DNA of 64,000 nucleotides from Theobroma cacao (GCF_000208745.1 NC_030856.1:11804576-11868575), one strand, 5' to 3'; counted from the stretch's first letter, positions 23,980 through 37,900 are shown. The notes: generated from the sequence alone by a model not told the origin. Program-made: numbers and translations.

Positions 23980-25820
23980 TATGCTTTTTAAATCATACCA
24001 TAACTTTAAGATCATTATTGCTAACTTTAATTCAAACCATGCCAAAAAGGGTAATGGTTCTTAAAGAACTTAAAACAGACGGAAGATGTAATTAAAATCA
24101 ATATTTATTTTTAAAATATATTTAATAACAAGAATTGACTAATCATAAACATAAGTATTTAAATTCACAATCAACATTCATCAAACACCATTTATGTACA
24201 ACATCATGATTAACTCACAACATTATGCCTAAAGGCATAGCAATAATTCCAAACTCATATATTTAATACATTTATATAACGTTCACCACTTCTATTGTCA
24301 TAATCACACCAAACATAATATGCAAACAGAAGTATAATCCCCTCCATCTAGGAAGTATCTCAGACAGAGGTATAGTCCTTTTTATTTAGGCTATTAGTTG
24401 AATAATGCCATACTTTCACCAAAACCAAATGTAAAACAGTTTCATACATAACCATAATTCCTTATCACATCACATCTAGAGATATATACGAACATATATT
24501 CAATTTATGGATTACATGACTAGCACTATAATTCCACCATCCAAGATCCACTTCCATGCCATACTTTGCTAGATACTAGTAACTATTGTCAAATATAACC
24601 AAATTATCAACATATAAGCTTTTGCTTCAATAGTTGTTTTTGTGTAAATCCCTTTATAGATTCTTATTTTGAAGATTAGTAGAACTTGGTATATAAGCAA
24701 GCAACTTCTTTCAATAGGTGGGTGTTTAGTCTGCTTTTAAATTGGCTTTTCTATTAAAAAGTTAAAGTAAGGCGTTTGCCAACATTAAAATAACTTATGT
24801 CAAAAGCTCAAAACTACTTTTAGACCATTAAAATTTGAAGCCACTATTTATAGTTTCTTTTAAGAGACAATAAATTTATTTATTTATTTATTTTCTTTAC
24901 CCTTCAAAATTTCCTAATATTACAAACCATCAAACCAAATAAATCTTCATCCAGTAAGTTCTTTTAGTTGTCAAAAATTAGATTATTTTATATTTCATAT
25001 TTGAATCATTATTCTTTTGTTTTATTATTTTTTTAAAAGACACTATACTATTTTTTTTTTAAAAAAGGCCAACTAACCTTCCTAACCATTAAATGTGTTT
25101 CAATATTTTAATTGTAAATGTGCTTTGATAGAATGTTCTTTCTTGTAATTTTAGCACTTATTATACATCTTTCTGCATGAAGCTTACGAAATGCTATTTC
25201 AACTTCTTAAAAAGACCAAAAAAGCTCTCACAGAGAAAGAGTTTATGAGAATTTTGGTTGCTACTATAATTTTTAGTTTGTGATTCTATAAAACAACCCT
25301 AACCTTATGTGTAAAGCATTGATTCATCTTTTACTTAAATTTTTAGCTTCAATGCTTATCAAATTGTTTAAATTTTCGTTCATTACCCTTAACGGAAAGC
25401 ACATGATTATAACCATCAAATTTCAACCATCAACCATTTCACATTATGAAAAAGCAAACACTTTTGGTTATTGTTTATATCATTAGTAACCATCTTTTCT
25501 AGAAACCAAGACATAGTAGCATATCATATACAAAATCCATCCGCCAAAAGGAAATACCTAAAATGCCAAGCCAAATATATGCACTCAAGGAAGAAATTAA
25601 ATTTTCAAATAATTATATGACAAAATAGAAGGAGGAAACTTGCACACACTGCATAGTCATTTTAGATGGCACGTAGAAATTTTATCTAGTAAATTAAATC
25701 CCCGAAAAAAGTCAAAAGTATAAAATGTCATAGCTTTTGTGAACGCAGGATATTTCATTGGAAGAGCCAAACACCATGAAAGCAAGGACCAACCACTTCT
25801 TCCACCAATTTGAAATTTAT
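23980..25820. other. Inner Copia internal region without recognisable coding
   Basis: By position this should hold gag, protease, integrase and most of RT of the inner element. I see no conserved motif and no primer-site sequence next to the 5' LTR end. It may be deleted and replaced by other AT-rich repeat sequence, for example around 24725-25330. Confidence 0.4.
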
Positions 25821-25829
25821 CTTTAAGAT

Positions 25830-26732
25830 TGTTGGAAAAATAACGAAGTGTGAAAACTATTCAAGAAAGTCTAAGGTGTGAAACATTGTCTTTAAGGATA
25901 ATTTTCACCCTTTCACAATATGAAACTCGATGCAAAAATGATTGTAGCAGTTATCTCTCAGGATTCAACAAACTCTTCTTGATTAGTTTGCACAAACTAT
26001 CATGGATACAAAAATAGCAAAAAAATTAAAAACAAGAAAGAACTTAGCAAAATAGAGAAATGAAGGAAGTAGAGAAGAGGAAGACAGGAAAGGTAAGAAG
26101 AGATGATGTGAGAAATGAGGTGTGTTGGGAACATAGGTAGAGGTTGATATTTATAGACTGAGGATAAAAGAGAATCAAGAATAACGTAGGATAAGTTTCG
26201 CCCTTATAGAATATGAAACTTAATGTAAAAGGATTGTAGCAGTCATATCCCAAAATTCAATAAATTCTTCTTGATTAGTTTGCATAAACTAGCATAGATA
26301 CAAAAAATAGTAGAAAAATTAAAAACAAGAAAAAACCTTGCAAAATAGGGAAATGAAGGAAGTAGAGAAGTTGAAGACAAGAAAGGTAAGAAGAAATGAT
26401 GTGAGAAATAAGGTGTGTTGGGAACTTAGGTAGATGCTGGTATTTATAGACTGAGGATAATGAAGAATTAGGAATAATGTTATAGAAAATCAAGAGAAAA
26501 TTATAACTTTATATAACATTCTAGAAGACTGAGCCCACGTATATACTCGTGTGCAAAGGGGAAATTCACATTTTCTTAAGGCTTAGCCTGATCTCGTGTA
26601 CGTATAAGCCCACTTTCTTTTCTTCTTTACAATAAGCTCATAATGGGTTTGTTTATATAAAGCACTTAATATCTTTTCTACTTAGGCAACGTGGGATATT
26701 GAAACATTTGAAATACCACTATATGTCCAACA
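25830..26732 (-). repeat. 5' LTR of the inner Copia, internally duplicated
   Basis: It is a 903-bp LTR in which a block of about 295 bp containing the TATA-like box occurs twice (boxes at the complements of 26148-26155 and 26441-26448). The duplicated parts share 'gattgtagcag', 'cttcttgattagtttgca' and 'gtgttgggaac'. The palindrome array seen in the other LTR is reduced to about one unit (26480-26535). Confidence 0.75.
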
Positions 26733-27761
26733 ATACAAAACAACTCTTTGCGTCAAGATGAAGATTGTTGAGTAAAAACAACAACCACATCACTTCATAA
26801 TAAGCTGTTGTCATTCTCTATAATATGCTTCAACAAAGCTTTTAGCAATAACGGATTATTTCTTGGATTTCCAACTCATAAGAGAATTTCCTAGAAAAGT
26901 ACCATAACATGTGATTGATCTTTTAAAATCTTAATATCCTACCTAGTGACTATCGGTATAGGCTCTTAAATGTAAGTCACTATTGGTAGAAAACAAAATT
27001 CCCTGAACTTTGTTTAAGTATTTTAGTAATCTAAAGGCTAGTTGAGGGAGAGCATGCCCTAGTTTGTCAATGTATTAGGATAATACATGGACTATATGAT
27101 CTATATCTTGCTTGGTGAAGGTTAGATATATCAATTCCTAATTAATTGCATGTAGATAGGACCATCAACTAACTAGTCATCCTTTGTAGTTTTGTGAGCT
27201 TATGGTTATAGCTTACAGGGGTTGAAATAGGTTTAGCACCCTAAAAACCATACTCTTCCAATAAACCTAAGTGTACTTTCTTTGACAGATTAAAATGCTC
27301 TTTATAGACCAAGCCATTTCCAATAAAAAGAGTTATTTAAGTTTGCAAAGGTCTTTCAACTTGAAATGATTTTTAATATTCTTTCATAGCACAACTAACC
27401 TATTCATGAGTCAACAATAACAAAATCATCAACATAAACAAAAACAACAACAAAATCACCAATTTTTGTTGCCTTAGCTTGTGTGAAGTCATATTGAAGC
27501 AAGGAATTGGTAAATTTAGAATTTCACTACCTAAAGGCTTGTTTAATGTTATACAAAGACTTATGCAATCCGCATAATAGTCTAGAAAGTGAAAAGTGCT
27601 CCCCTTTAACCTCATAATGCTAAGTTCGTTCCATGTAAACTATCCCATTTAAATTATTCAAAAATGCATTGTTGATGTCCAATTGAATGAGATGCCAACC
27701 TTTAGCAACAATTAATGCCAAAATCAATCTCATATTGCTATGCTTACAACTTAGCTATAGG

Positions 27762-28471
27762 TAGACCTGGCAATTTTGAACACGACACGTTAACACGACA
27801 CGAGAAGATACGGGTTAAACAGGTTTTGGGTTTAGTGTTAACGTGTTTCGTGCTTAATCATGTCAGACACGTTTAAAACACGTTTAAACACGTTTACTTA
27901 AACGTGTTATCGTGTTTAATCATGTTATCGTGTTTAAACATGTATATGTGACACATTTATTAACCTATTAAAAATTAATAATTAAATATTATTTTAACCT
28001 TATATAAATAATTTTAAATAATTATTTTAATAAGTTTTTTTTAATTTTATAAAGGGTATAATGTAATTATACATGCTTAATCATAATTTTTAACTTTTAG
28101 TGATTATTTGATATTATTATTATTTTTGTTTTATTATAATTATTTTTATAATTATAGATTTTAAATTTAAATAATAAAATTATATTTAATTGTAAATATT
28201 TTTATTTAATCGTGCTAAACGTGTTAATCGTGTCAAACATATTAATCGTGTTAAACGTGTTATTAATCGTGTCGTATTATATATTAACACGTTTAATAAA
28301 CGTGTTAATCGTGTTGTGTCGTATTATACGTATATTAAACGTGTACGTGTACGTGTTTCAAATTTAAGACACGAATGTTAAACGAGTCGTGTTCGTATTT
28401 AACCTTAATGTGTTTCGTGTCTAATCGTGTCTGACACGTTTACGACACATTAATATGAATTGTCAGGTCTA
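27762..28471. mobile_element. Non-autonomous hAT-like element, 710 bp
   Basis: Terminal inverted repeats are TAGACCTGGCAATT at the left and, as complement of the right end, TAGACCTGACAATT. A perfect 8-bp target duplication GCTATAGG flanks it (27754-27761 and 28472-28479), as expected for hAT. Subterminal regions are packed with ACACGTTTAA/CGTGTTAA-type words around a very AT-rich core. No transposase is encoded. It sits in the outer Copia pol remnant. Confidence 0.9.
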
Positions 28472-29702
28472 GCTATAGGGCTAAAAGTTTCTTGGTAATC
28501 CAAACATGTCCTTTGGTTATAACCTTTAGCCTCTAGCCTTATTTTATATCTTTCTAACTTCCATCAACATGTAGTTTCACCTTATAAACCCATTTGTAAC
28601 CAATGGCAAGTGAATTTGTAGGTAAGTGCACTTTTGTTCAAATCTCTAAAGCATCTAATTCTATCTCATTGCATTTGTCCAATGAGCATACTTAACAACT
28701 TAATGATAGTATATTGGTGCATGGAAATGGAATGGAACATAAAGCTTTGTGAGAATTAGAGAGTTGATGGGTTGGTAAAAATTGTGTAATAGAATGAGAA
28801 GTGACAGTTTAATGAATGCAAAGAATATTGATTATATGCAATTGAATCAGAACCATCGAGAACTGGACAATTTACAGTATATAAAGGTAGTGAAATATGA
28901 GAATTCAGTTTGTATTCATAGTCTTGAAATGGAAATATAGATTCACAAATTCACAAAACACAACATATCTGGAAGTAAAAATACTGTGCATTTGTAAACC
29001 ATAAAGTTTGTACCCTTTGATATCTAATGGATATCCAATGAAAACACATTTTCTAATTTTAACATCAAAATTTTTCTATAATATCAAAGTGTTGAGGCAA
29101 AACATGAACATCCAAAAATTATAAAACGTGCATACGATTGTGAGTTTTTTAAATAGCATTTCATATGGGGTTTTGTTGGTGTTGGAATCCTGTTTATAAT
29201 ATGAACCGCAAATAAAACAATCTCCCTAAAACCTAAGGGGTGATCATGAATCAAACACTAATATCTATCAAATCAAAAACAAATTCTTTCTTTCGGTGTT
29301 CGATTACTTTTCTTAGCAAAAACCATGCAGAGTTAATGAAGTCACGATGTACAATACATCAAATGAAACAAATTAACTGCTAAATTTGATAGGAAAAGAA
29401 TAAAGTTGCCAACAAAGCGGGCGACCAATAAAACAGGCCAACAAGCAATAAGGATCGAAACCTGAACCCAAACAAACTTACACAACTAAAACAGCCCAAA
29501 CAACAAAATGCTGAAATAACCTTACTAGCCACAGCCAGCCCGCTTACAGCCACCACTCCTCCCTGTTTCTTCGCCTCACCGTTTTCCCTCAGCGGCCGCC
29601 GTCTTTTTTCCATCACCGTTTTTGTCAGCCTCTTCTCGTTCCTCTTTCTCTTCCCCTAATTACTTTCTCTCACAAATCAGCGGCATCAAAGACACGGGAA
29701 CG

Positions 29703-30471
29703 ATGAGGGGATGGTGGAGACTAGGAAAATGGACGGTCCTGATTATGTTTCTTCACATCATAGCCATTTTAATATTCACCAAAGGCTTTCTCTTAACCCG
29801 AACTGAGCTTCCCCATTCCAGCCAGTGCTCCGACCTTTCTCAATCTCCCTGCCTTTCTTCTTCTTCTTCCTCTTGTTGGACCAAACCGGCTGTTGACCGT
29901 CTCATCATCATTGTCCTCGATGCGCTGCGTTTTGATTTCGTCGCTCCAAGTTCTTTTTTTGAGCAAAAACAACCTTGGATGGATAAATTGAAAGTGTTAC
30001 AAAGGGTGGCTTTAAAGAATCCTTCCTCTGCTAAGATTTTTAAAGCTATCGCTGACCCACCAACTACCAGTTTGCAACGTTTGAAGGTTCTTTTTTCTCT
30101 TTTCACATGTTCTAATTTTTTCCCTTCTAATAGCCATTAATTATTTTTCTCTTTATTGATGTTTTCAGGGATTGACAACAGGGGCACTCCCTACTTTTAT
30201 TGATGTTGGGAATAGCTTTGGTGCCCCTGCCATTGTTGAAGACAATTTCATTAAGCAGGTTTGCCTTTCTTAACTCTTCTTTATTTTTTTTTCTACCCAT
30301 TTGTTAGATCGTTGCTCTTTTTGCATATGAAATTAAAAACGAAAAGTGGGTTGTTTGAATAGAAATTCAAATATTAATATCTTTTTATAATTAAAAGTTA
30401 AAAATGTATTCTTTTTGAAATGTATGATTTTACTTTTGCAAAGAACAATTATGTTGGAACTAGTGTTGGCA

Positions 30472-30524
<53 letters not shown>

Positions 30525-33500
30525 CATTTTAATTAATTGATTATGATTGTACTGTCTACCCTTTGTTTTTGCCTATTAGGAACTGAAAAATAAGTAGCAA
30601 AAGTAAATTACCAAATGAAATGATAAATATTTAATCGTTTTGTCATTCTATTATTGGTGTTTTTGTTTTATCTGTATTAAGTTGATTCAAAATGGGAAGA
30701 GAGTGATGATGATGGGAGACGACACATGGACGCAGTTGTTTCCGAATCATTTCAACAAATCTTATCCATACCCTTCTTTTAATGTTAAGGATCTTGATAC
30801 GGTATGCCATGTGTTTTAACTGATCAATTCCTTGACACACTATTTGTATTTCAATGGCTGTGATATATGATTCCATTTTTCTTTTATTCAGGTGGATAAT
30901 GGATGCATTGAGCACCTAGTTCCATCACTATATGAACAAGACTGGGATGTCCTTATTGCGCATTTTCTTGGTGTGGTATGATTAAAATGCTTTATTTGAA
31001 TTGAGAAATATAGATAAATGATTGGTTAGTTAATTATTCAGGGTATTTACTCTTGAAGCCTGAAGCTGAATATGGATTTCTATGGGATTTGTTTTCATAT
31101 GGTTGTATTCTGGCATTCTTTTTCTAATTCTGTGGATTTTCCTCTACCCTATGCTTGTTCACGCTAAGTGTCATGTTATTCTTACTGAAACCCAAGTAGA
31201 TGTTAAAATTGGAATATACCAGAAAAAGCTATCTGAACTAAGTCCCTTTGACTTTTTTAATGTAAACATTGCCGATAAATATGTTCTCATTGTTTGCTTC
31301 AACTTTTAGCATAAATCTCCTGATTGAAAGCTGCAGTAGATGCTTCTCTTGTTTCTAAAATTACATGAGGTTTCCAAGATTTTGTATTGTAGTGTAAGTG
31401 GTTATGTTGCAAATTTGGATTTAATGAATTTGTATGTGGTTAGGATCATGCAGGGCACATCTATGGTGTTGATTCCGTTCCAATGATTGAAAAGTTGGAG
31501 CAGTACAATATAATTTTAGAGGTAATTTCTTGAAGTATACAACTGTATGTTGCATTCCAATGGTTTCCCCTTGTTTGAATCCTGCTTCCATGTGTTCTCC
31601 ATCCTTGTTCTTTTCTATGATGACTTTGACATTCCTTATCGATAAATTTGGGCCTTTTTTTTTTTTAATAAAAGAATAAACGTTCCTGACCCAAAGCTAC
31701 CTGTTGTGCAAAATTTTCATTTGGGAACTTTTTTCTGCTATTTGTGCCATGCTTTTTTGTGTTTCAAGAGGCTTGACATAGGCAAGAAGTTTATGTTACA
31801 TTTACTTGCATTTTTATCCTTCTCTTGTCTCCTAAGAGTCCATTTATGTTTAATCTTTTATGTCTCTGCCTGACTGATTGTTTGCATCAGGAAGTAATTG
31901 AAGTGCTCCAGAACCAGTCTGGACCTGGCGAGTTACATGAGAATACTTTACTTCTTGTAATGGGTGACCATGGGCAAACCTTAAATGGGGATCATGGAGG
32001 AGGAAGCGCTGAGGAGGTCTGACGCTTCTGTAGATCTACTTGGTAGAAATTTAATTTTATCATTTGTTTTTTCAGTCTTTTAATTGAACCATATCATGCA
32101 GGTTGAAACGTCAATATTTGCTATGAGTTTTAGAGATTTGCCTCCTATGCCATCTGATTTTGATTCTTCATCTTGTGAGGTAAATTTGGTATTTCCTCTC
32201 TCTTTCAGTATATGCATATATGTTGATGGACTAGAGATCTTTTTTCTTAGGCTGCATATGTGTGCCTTGTTGGTGCTAAAGGGAAAGGTGAAAATGACAT
32301 AAGATTATCAGAAGAAGCCTTAGCTGTAAATTTTTATTAGGTGCCTTGATTATAACTTTTTACTAGGGAAATCCCCAGCACTTTGTTTTGAGTGGTGATA
32401 ATTTATTTTTTAAGTTTCAAAAGTATGAATCAATAAATTTTTGTATTGGATAATTTTCTAAAAAGTAATTAAGATTTAAGAAAAAGATAAATAAATTGAA
32501 AAAAATACAATAATAAAATTTTCATATGTTTTTATTTTAAATTTGTTTCTCCCTTATCTTTCTTTTTCTTTCACCAAGAGACTTCAAATCTTTTTCACTC
32601 TATTTTAACAATATTCACTGATAGAACATATAAAACGACATAATAATATTTTGGTTAGAAAATATTAAAAATAAAAGAAAAATGGAGTAAAAAAAATATA
32701 AAAAGACCCAAACTATTTTTATTTATACAAAAGCTCAAAACCGTTTTAACTCAACTAACCACCCCATCAGCCCAACACTAACCAACCATGCAAGGTCCAG
32801 ATATCAAGTAATTAACTCTTAAATGGCACGTCAATCAATTAAGCAACCAACTTTGCAAAGTATTGATTGTGAAAAGCAACTGGCCTATAGAACCAACTTG
32901 GGACTAACTTTAATTGTAGGTACAGATTAGGGTTGTGTGTACTGCATCATTTTTTATGGGAAAAAACTTAGTGCGACCGTATCAATGTCTTAAAGTTTTA
33001 GACCATTTAGTAGCATTCTCAAGAGCCAGAACTAATTTTCTTTTTCCTTCCTCATCTTTTTTCCTTAAATTTCAGGCAGCTAGGAATATATGCATCAGCT
33101 CCATCCAACAGGTTGGAATGGTCTTTTATTACAATTTGCAGTTTCTGATCACTTGTCTTTGATTCTTTTCTTCTTTTAAAAGAAATATTAAGTCATGTCA
33201 CTTTTTGCAGCTTGATTTTGCAGTAACAGTGTCATCGCTGTTTGGTGTCCCCTTTCCATTTGGAAGGTGCCGTGTAAGCATTCTGTCAATCATCTTCAAT
33301 ATGGTTACATGTTTTACCTTGTTTTTGTCAACCATTTTATTTGTTGGACTTCTTTTAAAGTTGTTTTATGTCTACTAAATATATGAGGCATGTTGGTTGT
33401 ATTGGAGTAATAGTATTTAAATTACCCTTTGGATTGACCTTGTATAAATGTGCCCAAAAAGGTAAGTTATTTTTCTTTCTGCTGTTTTCCTCTGCCATAT

Positions 33501-36500
33501 TGTCTTTATTGGCACCTTAGCATGTGAGCAGAAAATGCACCCTTTTTTCAATTGGCTAAGCAACTAAATAATTGTCAAATTTTCATACAGCAAATTTCAG
33601 GAAAAAGCTGTTAATCATCTCATCATAAAAATTAGGGCAAAAAACTTTCTGTATCTTTTGCTTAAGCAGTTACCCTTAGGACTCAGTCTTCTTTTCCCTT
33701 CACAGCATGGGGCTTTTATCATTGCATAAGACAGTGGCTTCAAGTGGAATGAAAGGCCTCTAGTACAACAAACTTTTGTCGCATGAAGCTGCCTTCTAAC
33801 CACACGTTTTTGTTTTTTCCCCCCTCTTCCCCTTAAAAGATAGATTGTGGAAACTGATTGTTTTTGATAATGGCTTCATGTAGCTTAGGTTTTATGATCT
33901 TTGAGAGCTGTGAAGTCCCTGTGTACTTTAATGCATGTTGATTTATAGTTTATATCCTATTGACTACAATGTTCTTTACACTTTTCATAGTTCCAACAAA
34001 TTTTCCATTGAAAGTAACATGCTATCGATTCACTTCCCCACTCTATTTGCAGCATTGGACGTGTTAATCCTGAGTTATATGCCTTAGCTGTGGGTACGTG
34101 GAACGTGGAGAAGTATAAAACAGGGAATGGTCAAGATCAAAAAAAGTTGGAAGAATGGATGCAAAATTATATTAATGTCCTCTGCGTCAATTCATGGCAG
34201 GTAATTTTTTTTCCTTCGGCCTTTTGTCCTTGGCTTAGAGGCATCAACCACAATGTGAACTTTGTACGCTATCTTTTTCTTTTAAAAAAAAAAGAAAAAA
34301 AAGACAATTAGTTTATCAACTATGCATTGCACTATTAGATAACATTAGCAACCAGTAATAAAGGGATTATGACAAGACATATCTGCAAGTACAGCATGAT
34401 ATATTATTTGTTAGAAGCACCCTTCTCGCTCACCCACCATTTTTTTCCACCCTCATATAGATTCTTCTTATGTAGGTGAAAAGATATATTGATGTCTATT
34501 CGGCTTTATCAGTTATTGGATTTTCCTCTGAAGACCTATTCCACATATCAGATTTATACACTAAAGCAGAGGAGAATTGGTCATATACTAAGAATTTATT
34601 GTTGTACAAAAATGAAAGTTTCGACACATCATTGCCTGATCTTAAAAGGCAAATTGATGGCTATTTTAATTTTCTCTCTTATGTTGCTGAGCTAGCTCGC
34701 TCCAAGTGGACTGATTTCAATTTAAAGATGATGGGCACTGGTATTGGGATTATGCTATTATCATTATATGTTCATTTCCTTGCCATCAAGAAGGTGAATA
34801 AGTCATATGGTGTCTCTCTTCCTTCATCCAGAGATTCTGGAATTTCCTTTGGGTTAATATTTGCTTGCTTTATAGTGGTGATTCGTGCATGCAGCCTACT
34901 TTCAAATAGTTTTATTCGTAAGTTCCTGAATCTCATATTTCATTATAACATGCAAGCACTTTTAATCATTGTTGCTGACATTCCCACTATTCTTTTTCTT
35001 CCTTGCTTGAGATCAGTGGGAGAAGGGAAAGTTGCAAATTTCCTTTTGGCCACAACTGGCATCATGTCATTACGTTATTCTTTCATGAAGAAGAAGATGC
35101 TACTTGAAGTGAGTATTGCTCTTCTTAAAGGTTAAATAAGTTTAAGAACATAATATCTTTTACATTAACTTACCCCTCTTCCTTGGGGCATAAATCTGTA
35201 TAAAATGAATATAATATATATTTTTTTTATTTTGCTAATTTGATTTGAATGTATGCCCAGGCAACTATATTTCTTCTTTTGACATTCATTCTTAGAATTG
35301 CTATTGAAGTTGGGCTATCTAAGCAAGCTGCCACGTCTCAGTTCATGAATGTATCCTCTTCATGGATGCGTGGGATTTCTATAAGCCAACCAGTGTGGGC
35401 ATATATGGCTGAAATCGTGCCAATTCTGGCATTGATGATATTAGGATACTTTCTTTACAAGGCCATTTCTAGCTGCTGTTGGGGAATTCCGAAGTATGTT
35501 ATCTTGGGAACAATTCTAAGCTATTTGCTCATAGCTTTGCATTGGGCAACTGAAAGCAACATATTGAATCTGGCCTATTTGCTTAAAGGAATTGGAAAAA
35601 GTTGCATCCCTCGGACAATTTATGCTATTGGACTTGGTCAGCTGTCATTGTTGGCATTTGTTCAGCTGTTCAGCAAGGAGGACACTTCAAATTACAAAGG
35701 AAGCTTGTTTGTTAAAATGATATCTATTTTATCCGCATGCAGTTCAACAATTATTCTTCTCCTGGGAAAGCAGGGTGCCTTGGTTGCATTAGGATCCATA
35801 GTAGCAGGTGCTCTTTGCTTACTGTTGTATTTACTTGGGCCATACATTTGGTTTTGATTTCCTTTTACTTGCCAGGCTATAGAGTTCAATTTCGCTAAAT
35901 AAAATTTTTTGGATTGTTGGTTTTCATGACATTTGTAACTATGCATGCTTCTAAATATTTTTTTGCTCAGTGCATGCATGCTTCTAAATGATGCCTTACA
36001 TGTTAGCATTTCTGTTTACAGGTTATTGCATAATGAGACTTGAAGGTATTGAACGGCATACCTTTAATGGAGCTGTAGGAATTTCAAGTTTGCATCCTCT
36101 TCCTGTTGTCCAGTGGAGTCTGTTAGCTGTGTGTTTGTTTTTTGCAACTGGTCACTGGTAAGATGCATGTAATTCTTTATACTGAGGCATGCATATGTGC
36201 TGGTTTAAATCAGTGTCAGACAACACGTTTGGTATTGATGTTCTTGGGTATATTAATTAACTGATTCTTTTCTTATACTAGAGGTAGATCCTTCTACTTG
36301 TGCTCGTTTTTTTTGTTATTTTATTGTTACTGTGTGTGTAATGTGTTTGTGTATCCATTTAAAGAACTTTACTAATAGATGTATTAAGTGTTCCTGATTC
36401 TGTATTCAGGTGTGCTTTTGATGGCCTGCGATATGGTGCTGCATTTATTGGGTGAGTCTTTGGTATTTGTATGACTTTCTTGCATCTTCCATCCCAGAAC

Positions 36501-37526
36501 TAACTTGCCAAAAAATGAAATCTTTAAAGAATAAGCAATTTGGCTTTGATGCTGACTTTTATCTTTCTTGAACACAAAATTCATAAATGGCTGGTTTTCT
36601 TTCAAATTATGCAACAATTTTAGCACAACTATTGCTGTTTGACCCAGGAGATGTATATATTGACCCTTGTTTGATTTTCAGGTTTGATGAGTTCATTCTT
36701 GTGCGACAAGCAATCCTTCTGACAATTGATACATTTGGATTTTCTCACATCCTTTCTGTATTTGGGCTTGCTCTTTTTGTTGCATGGCCATCTTTCTTCA
36801 ATCAGACTGAGCACAGGAGAAGTCTCTTTTCTATAAAGTTATTCCGGGTAAGTTTTCCATTTGGATGTCTATATTTCTAAGATGCATTTGGTATATAAGA
36901 TTATAGATAGGATGTGATAAGACAAAGAGTGATGAGTGAAGTGTCCTTATTTTATCTTGTTTTGACGTATGCACACCGGAAGTGTTCTCATATTTTGTCT
37001 TTACAAAATTTTTCAATCTTACTCCTTTCCACAGAATCGGGCATTCTTCTCTATATTTGATTGCTAATCCAATTAATTTTTTCACCTAATATGCTAGAGA
37101 CAATGACAAATTTTGTATTAATAGAAGTTATACTATGTAATCCTATTCCATGCACTGAATAACTCTAATGTTCTAATCTATTATAATGATCGTTCATCTT
37201 CATTATAGATATTTATGATGTATGGACTCATTACAGCTACTACAGTCACTGCTACTATACTGTGTGTTGCCATCCAAAGGCGACATCTAATGGTACGAGC
37301 ATCTTTTCATAGTGACCTTGTAACTATTAATACAAATCTGACCATATTTGACACCCACAAAAATCTGCCTTTTCTTTTCTTGCAGGTGTGGGGATTATTT
37401 GCTCCTAAATTTGTTTTTGATGTGTTCGGGCTTATCCTTACAGATCTCCTCATTTTTTTGGCATCCATATACTATTTTAGTGGAGAAGAGGATAGTATGC
37501 AATGTGATCGTGGTACTGAGGAATGA
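29703..37526 (+). CDS. PIGO: GPI ethanolamine phosphate transferase 3 (PIG-O family), 18 exons
   Basis: Exons: 29703-30086, 30169-30258, 30682-30801, 30892-30975, 31444-31521, 31891-32016, 32102-32179, 33076-33111, 33211-33266, 34053-34200, 34476-34917, 35017-35108, 35261-35807, 36022-36157, 36410-36451, 36682-36847, 37209-37292, 37386-37526. All phases join, giving about 949 residues, close to the family length. The enzyme adds phosphoethanolamine to the third mannose of GPI anchors in the ER, the group later joined to protein. Residues about 11-31 form an N-terminal membrane segment. The lumenal alkaline-phosphatase-like domain shows VLDALRFDF (Asp73), GDDTW (170-174), DHAGH (227-231) and GDHG (277-280), the metal and catalytic sites. 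From about residue 484 there are many membrane segments. The ATG at 29703 is chosen because the frame upstream has no ATG. Homology to PIG-F-dependent transferases predicts a PIG-F partner. No disabling change is seen. A (TA)n tract lies in intron 2. Confidence 0.95.
30472..30525. repeat. (TA)n microsatellite in PIG-O intron 2
   Basis: About 22 TA units run from 30472, followed by a short interrupted TA tail. It lies wholly inside the intron 30259-30681. Confidence 0.95.
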
Positions 37527-37900
37527 GGAGCCATTTGGTTAGTTTTACTTAGCAAAGAACAATGAGTAGATGACAGCTGAAAAACTCTTTTGAAATAGGC
37601 TACATGAAAAAATTTTTCAGGATAAAGAGTGGAAAGCATTAAGAATTTTACTTAAATCTATTGGTGATTGTTCATTTATTCTTCCAAAAATCAAAGCAAA
37701 TATGTCACCCGGTTATATCCTTTCTGCTTTTCTCTTCCATTTTTTTCAGATAGGCATCGTGCTTAGATTTGTGAAAACTGTTATGTAGGTACGAAATAAA
37801 TTTGTGAAATTCCAGTAAGTTTTGAAATCATTGATTGAATTTCAGTTGTAGTACACAAAATTTAGGATTATAGTAGACATATTTGAAGTCATTGATGAAA
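37527..37900 (+). other. PIG-O 3'UTR and flank
   Basis: An AATAAA polyadenylation-type signal occurs at 37795-37800, about 270 bases after the stop codon. Otherwise this is ordinary AT-rich sequence leading into the DUF247 pseudogene. Confidence 0.5.

Larger units (their letters stand above)
21681..26732 (-). mobile_element. Inner Copia element with both LTRs, nested in the RNase H of another Copia
   Basis: Both LTRs are recognisable on the minus strand. The 5' LTR is 26732-25830 and the 3' LTR 22507-21681, each starting TGTTGGACATATAGTGGTAT; the first ends CCAACA and the second CCAATA. A polypurine-like ATATGTGGGGGAT lies directly before the 3' LTR. RT/RNase H coding is at 23970-23080, and most of the rest of the internal region is missing or unrecognisable. 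GTTTTG occurs at both outer junctions, offset by three bases on one side, so a simple 5-bp duplication is not exact. Confidence 0.8.
21420..29280 (-). pseudogene. Outer Copia element: integrase, RT and RNase H remnants, minus strand
   Basis: Reading the minus strand from about 29280, the end of integrase (MCFHWISIRYQ near 29040, a decayed CVFLGY site) is followed by RT with the YVDD catalytic motif at 27426-27437. Then come the RT end (KVHLGLLEEYGF, GAKPISTPV) and RNase H (YTDSH, FLGNSLMSWKSKK, VIAKSFVEAYY) down to 26733. The frame is then interrupted by a whole Copia element and resumes at 21680 with LFCDNQSTLHICINSIFHDK and KHIELDD. A polypurine-like TTGAGGGGAGT follows near 21440. Stops and shifts abound. 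A hAT-like element at 27762-28471 also interrupts it. Sequence from about 21430 leftwards is probably its 3' LTR. Confidence 0.85.

Noticed and set aside
29622..29702. N-terminal extension of PIG-O
   Set aside because: The frame is open but has no ATG before 29703, and the family's N-terminus starts just before the first membrane segment.
34918..35016. Unspliced reading through PIG-O exon 11
   Set aside because: The frame stays open, but a GTAAGT donor and a CAG acceptor bracket it and splicing gives the expected [17 protein letters not shown] join.
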